This document shows, in pieces, positions 58,385 through 64,000 of a stretch of 64,000 nucleotides of DNA. The first letter of the stretch is position 1, and each line of letters starts with the position of its first letter. The stretch comes from Pseudomonadota bacterium. GTDB lineage: Bacteria > Pseudomonadota > Gammaproteobacteria > Steroidobacterales > Steroidobacteraceae. Location of the stretch: the NCBI GenBank assembly GCA_025355105.1, contig JANYAE010000122.1, forward strand, positions 62,001 through 126,000, given 5' to 3'. A model generated the notes under the pieces. That model ran no database searches. It was not told the DNA's origin and saw only the letters and a list, made by a program, of their open reading frames with translations. The translations under genes and the position numbers were made by a program.

Positions 58385-59134
58385 ATGCGACGACCGGTGC
58401 TTGCCGGCAACTGGAAGATGCACGGCACGCGGGCGGAAAACGCCCGGCTCGTCGACGCGCTGATCGAGGCGAGCGACGAGGCCCGCTGCGACGTGGTGAT
58501 CTGCCCGCCGCTCGTCTACCTGTGGGAGATCGGTCGACAGCTCAAGGACAGCCCGATCGGGCTCGGCGCGCAAGACGTCTGCGCCGAGGCCCAGGGCGCG
58601 TTCACCGGCGAGGTGTCCGCCGCGATGCTCAAGGACGTCGGCTGCGGCTACGCGATCGTCGGCCACTCCGAGCGGCGCCAGCTGTATCGCGAGGACGACG
58701 CGCTGGTCGCGCGCAAGTTCGTCGCGGTGCAGGGCGTGGCCCTGGTGCCGATCCTGTGCGTGGGCGAGACGCTCGACGAGCGCGAGCGGGGCGTGACCGA
58801 GGAGATCGTCGCCCGGCAGCTCGACGCCGTGCTGGCGGTGGCTGGGATCGCCGCCTTCGCCCGGGCGGTCGTGGCGTATGAGCCGGTCTGGGCGATCGGC
58901 ACCGGCAAGAACGCCACGCCGGAGCAGGCGCAGGCGGTCCACGCCTTCATCCGCGCACGAATCAGCGCCCGGGATGCTATGATTGGGGATGGCCTGCGGC
59001 TGTTGTACGGCGGCAGCGTCAAGGCGGCGAACGCCGCCGAACTCTTTGACCAGCCTGACGTTGACGGTGGGCTCGTCGGCGGCGCCTCGCTCAAGGCGGA
59101 TGAATTCGTGAGGATCTGCGCTGCGGCTGCCTGA
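58385..59134 (+). CDS. tpiA: Triosephosphate isomerase
   Basis: Glycolytic enzyme of 249 aa. RPVLAGNWKMHGTRAEN holds the substrate Lys; CGYAIVGHSERRQLY the catalytic His; VVAYEPVWAIGTGKNATPEQAQ the catalytic Glu and flexible loop 6; LLYGGSVKAANAAELF the phosphate-binding loop. GAGGA precedes the ATG; the longer frame overlaps the promoter and is rejected. Confidence 0.97.
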   Translation: MRRPVLAGNWKMHGTRAENARLVDALIEASDEARCDVVICPPLVYLWEIGRQLKDSPIGLGAQDVCAEAQGAFTGEVSAAMLKDVGCGYAIVGHSERRQLYREDDALVARKFVAVQGVALVPILCVGETLDERERGVTEEIVARQLDAVLAVAGIAAFARAVVAYEPVWAIGTGKNATPEQAQAVHAFIRARISARDAMIGDGLRLLYGGSVKAANAAELFDQPDVDGGLVGGASLKADEFVRICAAAA

Positions 59135-59157
59135 GCGGCCGCTCGGATACGTTGTCC

Positions 59158-59514
59158 ATGCTCCAACAGATACTGCTCGGTCTACACGTGCTGCTGTCCG
59201 CCTCGATCATCGGCCTCGTGCTGCTGCAGCGGGGCAAGGGCGCGGATGCCGGCGCCGGCTTCGGCTCCGGGGCGTCCGGCACCGTGTTCGGCGCACGCGG
59301 CTCGTCGACGTTCTTCTCGAAGATGACCGCGATCCTCGCGACGTGCTTCTTCATGACGAGTCTGTCGCTGGCCTATATGGCGAGCCACCGCACGAACACG
59401 GGCCCCAAGAGCCTCATCGAACAGGTTCCGGTCACGACGCCGGCCCAGGTGCCGGCGCCGGTCAGCGAGCTGCCGGCCGTACCGGCATCGGCGCCCGAGA
59501 CGCCGAGTAAGTAA
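59158..59514 (+). CDS. secG: Preprotein translocase subunit SecG
   Basis: Sec translocon subunit of 118 aa with two membrane helices (LLGLHVLLSASIIGLVLLQ and MTAILATCFFMTSLSLAYMA) separated by the conserved LLQRGKGADAGAGFGSGASGTVFGARGSSTFF loop. A Pro/Ala-rich tail ends the protein. Start ATG at 59158; a TTG two codons upstream is possible, and no clear ribosome site is seen. Lies between tpiA and a tRNA-Leu, as in many gammaproteobacteria. Confidence 0.93.
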   Translation: MLQQILLGLHVLLSASIIGLVLLQRGKGADAGAGFGSGASGTVFGARGSSTFFSKMTAILATCFFMTSLSLAYMASHRTNTGPKSLIEQVPVTTPAQVPAPVSELPAVPASAPETPSK

Positions 59515-59552
59515 TTACCGACGTTGAGTTCAGCGGACGATTCGATTTGATT

Positions 59553-59637
59553 GCCGACGTGGCGGAATTGGTAGACGCACTAGCTTGAGGTGCTAGCACC
59601 GTAAGGTGTGCCGGTTCGAGTCCGGCCGTCGGCACCA
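59553..59637 (+). tRNA. tRNA-Leu (anticodon GAG)
   Basis: 85-nt type II tRNA with encoded CCA. Acceptor stem GCCGACG/CGTCGGC, D-loop region with GGTAGACGC, anticodon stem CTAGC/GCTAG around TTGAGGT (anticodon GAG at 59587-59589), a long variable arm and T-loop GGTTCGAGTCC. Located in the secG-nuoA interval. Confidence 0.97.
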
Positions 59638-59672
59638 CCCTCAAGACGGACAACAAGATCACTCGTTAGAGG

Positions 59673-59702
59673 GTGACGGGGCCGCGCTCAGCCGTCTAGA
59701 AT
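59673..59702 (+). promoter_or_regulatory. Candidate promoter of the nuo operon
   Basis: GTGACG (59673-59678) and TAGAAT (59697-59702) with an 18-bp spacer, about 48 bp before nuoA and 36 bp after the tRNA. Read-through from the tRNA is also possible. Confidence 0.45.
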
Positions 59703-59750
59703 ACGGCGGATGACACGGGCCTCGATGCACGCGGTTCGGGAACGCCGGTG

Positions 59751-60107
59751 ATGCTCGCCAATTACCTGCCGATTCTGATTTTCCTCTGCGTCGCTGCCGG
59801 CATCGGCGGCGTGCTCATCGTCCTCGGATTCCTGCTCGGCCCGCGCCGGCCGGATGCCGACAAGCTCGCGCCGTTCGAGTGCGGCTTCGAGGCATTCGAG
59901 GACTCGCGCATGAAGTTCGACGTGCGCTACTACCTGGTCGCGATCCTCTTCATCCTGTTCGATCTCGAGATCGCATTCCTGTTCCCGTGGGCCGTGTCGC
60001 TCAAGTCGATCGGTCACTTCGGCATCCTGTCGATGGCCGTGTTCCTCGCGATCCTCATCGTCGGGTTCGTCTACGAGTGGAAGAAGGGAGCGCTGGAATG
60101 GGACTAG
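59751..60107 (+). CDS. nuoA: NADH-quinone oxidoreductase subunit A
   Basis: Membrane subunit of complex I, 118 aa, with three helices. [42 protein letters not shown] is the diagnostic block, including the mobile Cys loop. The ATG at 59751 lies eight bases after GGGAA; a GTG one codon upstream is equally in frame. Overlaps nuoB by 10 bp. Confidence 0.95.
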   Translation: MLANYLPILIFLCVAAGIGGVLIVLGFLLGPRRPDADKLAPFECGFEAFEDSRMKFDVRYYLVAILFILFDLEIAFLFPWAVSLKSIGHFGILSMAVFLAILIVGFVYEWKKGALEWD

Positions 60108-60589
60108 TCGCCGAGGTCGACGCGGCGCTGCAGGACAAGGGCTTCGTGACCGCGCGTCTCGACGATCTGATGAACTGGGCGCGGACCGGCTCGTTGTGGC
60201 CGATGACCTTCGGGCTCGCCTGCTGTGCCGTCGAGATGATGCAGGCCGGCGCGGCCCGCTACGACCTCGACCGCTTCGGCGTCGTGTTCCGCGCCAGCCC
60301 GCAGCAGTCCGACGTCATGATCGTCGCCGGCACGCTGACCAACAAGATGGCGCCCGCGCTGCGACGCGTCTACGACCAGATGAGCGAGCCGCGCTGGGTC
60401 ATCTCGATGGGCTCGTGCGCCAACGGCGGCGGCTACTATCACTACTCCTACGCGGTGGTGCGCGGCTGTGACCGTATCGTGCCGGTCGACGTCTACGTGC
60501 CGGGCTGCCCGCCGTCGGCGGAAGCGCTGATGTACGGCATCTTCCAGCTGATGAACAAGATTCGCCGCACCAGCACGATCGCGCGATGA
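60098..60589 (+). CDS. nuoB: NADH-quinone oxidoreductase subunit B
   Basis: Peripheral complex I subunit of 163 aa carrying the terminal 4Fe-4S cluster N2. Ligand Cys residues are visible in [65 protein letters not shown]. Normal short form. The longer frame within nuoA is rejected; the ATG overlaps the nuoA end. Its stop overlaps the nuoC start. Confidence 0.97.
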   Translation: MGLVAEVDAALQDKGFVTARLDDLMNWARTGSLWPMTFGLACCAVEMMQAGAARYDLDRFGVVFRASPQQSDVMIVAGTLTNKMAPALRRVYDQMSEPRWVISMGSCANGGGYYHYSYAVVRGCDRIVPVDVYVPGCPPSAEALMYGIFQLMNKIRRTSTIAR

Positions 60590-61380
60590 GCGAGCCGATG
60601 AGCGATCCCACACCCGCCGCCGCCGCTCCTGCGCCTGACCGCTTCGCGCAGTTCGCCGCCGCGATCGTCGATGCGGCCAATGGCCGCGTGACGCCGGTCG
60701 GCGCGCTGCCGGGCGAGCTCGCCTTCGACGTCGAGGCGGACGTGATCGTCGAGGTGTGCGCGGCGCTGCGCGACGATCCGCGGCTGCGCTTCGAGGTGCT
60801 GACCGACCTCTCGGGGATCGACTACCTCACCTATGGCCGCGACGAGTGGAACACGCACGACGCGACCGGCACCGGCTTCAGCCGCGGCGTCGCCGGGCGC
60901 TACCGCGCCGAGGCGCCGCCCGCGGACGCGCCGGCCGCCACCACGCCGGAGCGGCGCTTCGCGGTCGTCTATCACCTGCTGTCGATCGAGGCGAACCGCC
61001 GTGTGCGGCTGCGCGCCTACTGCGCGCCCGGCGAGCCGCCGATGATCGACTCGGTCGTCGACGTCTGGTCCGGCGCGAACTGGTTCGAGCGCGAGGTGTT
61101 CGATCTGTTCGGCGTGCTGTTTCGCGGCCATCCCGACCTGCGGCGCATCCTCACCGACTACGGCTTCATCGGCCACCCGTTCCGCAAGGACTTCCCGCTG
61201 ATCGGCCACGTCGAGGTGCGCTACGACCCGGAGAAGCGCCGTGTGGTCTACGAGCCGGTGAGCATCGAGGCGCGCGTGCTGGTGCCGCGCGTGATCCGCG
61301 ACGACCACCGCTACGAGGCCGCGCTCTCCGCCCGCAGCGCGCCGGCAGCGCCGCCGGCGCCGGGGAAGCCGAATGGCTGA
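60586..61380 (+). CDS. nuoC: NADH-quinone oxidoreductase subunit C
   Basis: Complex I 30-kDa subunit of 264 aa. [85 protein letters not shown] are diagnostic. It is a separate subunit, not fused to NuoD as in enteric bacteria. An Ala/Pro-rich tail follows the conserved core. Overlaps nuoD by 8 bp. Confidence 0.96.
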   Translation: MSEPMSDPTPAAAAPAPDRFAQFAAAIVDAANGRVTPVGALPGELAFDVEADVIVEVCAALRDDPRLRFEVLTDLSGIDYLTYGRDEWNTHDATGTGFSRGVAGRYRAEAPPADAPAATTPERRFAVVYHLLSIEANRRVRLRAYCAPGEPPMIDSVVDVWSGANWFEREVFDLFGVLFRGHPDLRRILTDYGFIGHPFRKDFPLIGHVEVRYDPEKRRVVYEPVSIEARVLVPRVIRDDHRYEAALSARSAPAAPPAPGKPNG

Positions 61381-62626
61381 GATCCGCAACTTCACGCTCA
61401 ATTTCGGCCCGCAGCACCCGGCGGCGCACGGCGTGCTGCGCCTCGTCCTCGAGATGGACGGCGAGGTCGTGCAGAAGGCTGACCCGCACGTCGGTCTCCT
61501 GCACCGCGGCACCGAGAAGCTCGCCGAGTCCAAGCCGTTCAACCAGAGCATCGGCTACATGGACCGGCTCGACTATGTGTCGATGATGTGCAACGAGCAC
61601 GCCTACGTCATGGCGATCGAGAAGCTGCTCGGTGTCGAGGCGCCGCTGCGGGCCCAGTACATCCGCGTCATGTTCGACGAGATCACGCGCATCCTGAACC
61701 ACCTGATGTGGCTCGGCGCGCACGGCCTCGACATTGGCGCGATGACCGTGTTCCTGTACGCCTTCCGCGAGCGCGAGGACCTGATGGACTGCTACGAGGC
61801 GGTCTCGGGCACGCGCATGCACGCGACCTACTACCGGCCGGGCGGCGTCTACCGGGACCTGCCGGAGACGATGCCGAAGTATGCGCCGTCGAAATTCCGC
61901 TCCAAGCGCGAGATCGACCGCCTCAACGAGGCGCGCGCCGGCAGCTTGCTGGACTTCATCCAGGATTTCACCGATCGCTTCCCGAAGTGCGTCGACGAGT
62001 ACGAGACGCTGCTGACCGACAACCGCATCTGGAAGCAGCGCACCGTCAACATCGGGGTGCTGTCGCCGGAGCGCGCCAAGGCGCTGTCGTGCTCGGGTCC
62101 GGTGCTGCGCGGTTCGGGCGTGGTCTGGGACCTGCGCAAGCACCAGCCGTACGAGGTCTACGACCAGGTCGACTTCGACATCCCGGTCGGCGTCAACGGC
62201 GACTGCTACGACCGCTACCTGGTGCGCGTCGAGGAACTGCGGCAGTCGAATCGCATCATCCGCCAGTGCGTGGACTGGCTGCGCCGCAACCCGGGCCCGG
62301 TGATGCTCGACGACCGCAAGATCGCCCCGCCGCGGCGCGTCGAGATGAAGGGCGACATGGAATCGCTGATCCACCACTTCAAGCTGTTCACCGAGGGCTA
62401 CTCCGTGCCGGCCGGCGAGACCTATGCCGCGGTCGAGGCGCCGAAGGGCGAGTTCGGCATCTGGCTGGTGTCGGACGGCGCCAATAAGCCGTACCGCCTT
62501 AAGGCGCGCGCGCCGGGCTTCCCGCACCTCGCGGCCATGGACGAGATGGTCCGCGGCCACATGCTGGCGGACGTCGTCGCCGTGATCGGCACGATCGACA
62601 TCGTGTTCGGAGAGATCGACCGATGA
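61373..62626 (+). CDS. nuoD: NADH-quinone oxidoreductase subunit D
   Basis: Complex I 49-kDa subunit of 417 aa forming the quinone site. [24 protein letters not shown] with the quinone-pocket His, [74 protein letters not shown] and the C-terminal DIVFGEIDR. Full length. Overlaps nuoE by 4 bp. Confidence 0.97.
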   Translation: MAEIRNFTLNFGPQHPAAHGVLRLVLEMDGEVVQKADPHVGLLHRGTEKLAESKPFNQSIGYMDRLDYVSMMCNEHAYVMAIEKLLGVEAPLRAQYIRVMFDEITRILNHLMWLGAHGLDIGAMTVFLYAFREREDLMDCYEAVSGTRMHATYYRPGGVYRDLPETMPKYAPSKFRSKREIDRLNEARAGSLLDFIQDFTDRFPKCVDEYETLLTDNRIWKQRTVNIGVLSPERAKALSCSGPVLRGSGVVWDLRKHQPYEVYDQVDFDIPVGVNGDCYDRYLVRVEELRQSNRIIRQCVDWLRRNPGPVMLDDRKIAPPRRVEMKGDMESLIHHFKLFTEGYSVPAGETYAAVEAPKGEFGIWLVSDGANKPYRLKARAPGFPHLAAMDEMVRGHMLADVVAVIGTIDIVFGEIDR

Positions 62627-63126
62627 CTGACGCACAGGGCCCGGCCGCGCTGCTCAACGAGCACAGCCGCCACGAAATCGACCACTGGCGTGCCAAGTTC
62701 CCCGAGGGACGCCAGCGCTCGGCGGTGATCGCGGCGCTGCGGGTCGCGCAGCACCAGAACAACGGCTTCCTGACCGCGGAGCTGATGGACGCGGTCGCCG
62801 CCTACCTCGCCATGCCGCCGATCCAGGTGTACGAGGTGGCGAGCTTCTATTCGATGTTCGAGACCAAGCCGGTCGGCCGGCTGCACGTGTCGGTGTGCAC
62901 CAACATCGCCTGCATGCTGTGCGGCGCGGAAGAGATCGTCGCCCACGTCGAGCGCCGGCTCGGCATCAAGACCGGCGAGAGCACCGCCGACGGCAAGTTC
63001 TTCCTGAAGCGCGAGGAAGAGTGCCTCGCCGCGTGCAACAACGCGCCGATGATGATGATCGACCACGTCTACTACGAGAACCTGACGCCCGAAAAGGTCG
63101 ATCAGGTGCTCGACCGCCTGAAGTGA
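62623..63126 (+). CDS. nuoE: NADH-quinone oxidoreductase subunit E
   Basis: Complex I 24-kDa subunit of 167 aa with a 2Fe-2S cluster (N1a). [36 protein letters not shown] gives the first two Cys ligands and [18 protein letters not shown] the second two. An N-terminal helical part ([29 protein letters not shown]) is typical. Followed by nuoF after 7 bp. Confidence 0.96.
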   Translation: MTDAQGPAALLNEHSRHEIDHWRAKFPEGRQRSAVIAALRVAQHQNNGFLTAELMDAVAAYLAMPPIQVYEVASFYSMFETKPVGRLHVSVCTNIACMLCGAEEIVAHVERRLGIKTGESTADGKFFLKREEECLAACNNAPMMMIDHVYYENLTPEKVDQVLDRLK

Positions 63127-63133
63127 GCCGCGC

Positions 63134-64000
63134 ATGTCCCGCGAAATGAATCAGGTCGTGTTCGAGCCGCTCAAGCTGCCCGACAGCTGGACGCTCGCCA
63201 CCTACCGCGGCATCGGCGGCTACGAGGCGTGGCAACGGATCCTGCGCGAGAAGATCGCGCCGGAGAAGATCATCGAGGACCTGAAGGCCTCCGGTCTGCG
63301 CGGCCGCGGCGGCGCCGGCTTCCCGACCGGCATGAAGTGGAGCTTCATCCCGCGCGGCGCGCCGGGCCAGAAGTACGTGGTCTGCAACTCGGACGAGTCG
63401 GAGCCCGGCACCTGCCACGACCGCGACATCCTGCGCTTTAACCCGCACTCGGTCGTCGAGGGCATGGCGATCGGCGGCTACGTGATGGGCGCGACGGTCG
63501 GCTACAACTACATCCGCGGCGAGTTCCTCGCCGAGCCCTTCCCGCGCTTCGAGGCGGCGGTGCGCGAGGCCTACGCGGCCGGGCTGCTCGGCAAGAACGT
63601 GCTCGGCTCGGGCGTCGACTTCGACCTGCACGCGGTCGCGGGCGCCGGCGCCTACATCTGCGGCGAGGAAACCGCGCTGCTCGAGTCGCTCGAGGGCAAG
63701 CCTGGCAAGCCGCGCTTCAAGCCGCCGTTCCCGGCCAACTTCGGCCTCTACGGCCGGCCGACCACGGTCAACAACACGCAGAGCTACGCCTCGGTGCCGA
63801 CGATCCTGCGCAAGGGTCCGAAGTGGTTCGCAGACCTTGGCGTGCCGAACTCCGGCGGCACGGTCATCTTCTCGGTCTCAGGTCACGTCAACCGGCCCGG
63901 CAACTACGAGCTGCCGCTCGGCATTCCCTTCAAGGAACTGCTCGAGGACGTCTGCGGCGGCATGCGCGGTGGCCGGCAGCTGAAGGCGGTGATTCCCGGC
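63134..64000 (+). CDS. nuoF: NADH-quinone oxidoreductase subunit F (3' end outside window)
   Basis: Complex I 51-kDa subunit that binds NADH and FMN; 289 residues are visible. [20 protein letters not shown] (nucleotide loop), [23 protein letters not shown] (FMN site), [33 protein letters not shown] and [16 protein letters not shown]. The C-terminal 4Fe-4S region (N3) lies beyond the right edge. ATG chosen because the sequence before it is the nuoE stop plus 7 bp. Confidence 0.96.
   Translation, partial: MSREMNQVVFEPLKLPDSWTLATYRGIGGYEAWQRILREKIAPEKIIEDLKASGLRGRGGAGFPTGMKWSFIPRGAPGQKYVVCNSDESEPGTCHDRDILRFNPHSVVEGMAIGGYVMGATVGYNYIRGEFLAEPFPRFEAAVREAYAAGLLGKNVLGSGVDFDLHAVAGAGAYICGEETALLESLEGKPGKPRFKPPFPANFGLYGRPTTVNNTQSYASVPTILRKGPKWFADLGVPNSGGTVIFSVSGHVNRPGNYELPLGIPFKELLEDVCGGMRGGRQLKAVIPG

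Overview
The window is GC-rich chromosomal DNA from a Proteobacterium, most likely a gammaproteobacterium. The right half carries conserved gene orders of that class: fur, recN and nadK; hrcA-grpE-dnaK-dnaJ-dapB; carA-carB-greA; yhbY, rlmE, ftsH, folP, glmM, tpiA, secG; then a tRNA-Leu(GAG) and nuoABCDEF. The tmRNA tag (ANDNSYALAA) and the smpB/ratA/rnfH/bamE cluster agree. High GC, frequent GTG starts, TonB receptors, S9 peptidases and amidohydrolases suggest a Steroidobacter/Nevskia/Xanthomonas-like lineage, but this is inference.

Layout. (1) 1-7161: a partial TonB-dependent receptor diverges from a two-gene unit (exported amidohydrolase, lipoprotein metallophosphoesterase); then a HemN-like radical SAM protein and a small NTF2-like protein. 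(2) 7350-20445: a multiheme cytochrome island. It encodes an 11-haem cytochrome fused to a membrane b-type domain, a six-haem NapC/NirT protein, a divergent dihaem c4-like cytochrome, two tandem decahaem OmcA/MtrC-family lipoproteins, a decahaem MtrA/DmsE-type periplasmic cytochrome and an MtrB/PioB-type outer-membrane barrel. Together these have the parts of a quinone-to-cell-surface electron conduit with about 49 haems. (3) 20501-28494, all minus strand: a frameshifted methyltransferase remnant, a SLOG/SLATT-type membrane protein, then a probable five-gene operon (alkaline-phosphatase-like enzyme, EamA transporter, class V aminotransferase, APC permease, MFS transporter). (4) 28423-31394: a roughly 2.5-kb islet bounded by a 225-bp direct repeat (about 95% identical). 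It holds a GNAT protein, a DUF1345 membrane protein and a frameshifted S9-peptidase remnant; an intact S9 peptidase follows. (5) 33503-64000: an exported Hcp-like protein, tmRNA, ridA, an amidohydrolase and the housekeeping block above, running off the edge inside nuoF.

How the parts work together. In the cytochrome island the two inner-membrane cytochromes would oxidise quinol, the c4-like and MtrA-like proteins would carry electrons across the periplasm, the MtrB-like barrel would hold the conduit in the outer membrane, and the two lipoprotein cytochromes would pass electrons to an extracellular acceptor (or take them from a donor). In the core block, tmRNA and SmpB form the ribosome-rescue pair, GrpE/DnaK/DnaJ the Hsp70 system behind a sigma-32-like promoter, CarA/CarB carbamoyl-phosphate synthase with a structured leader, and NuoA-F the start of complex I.
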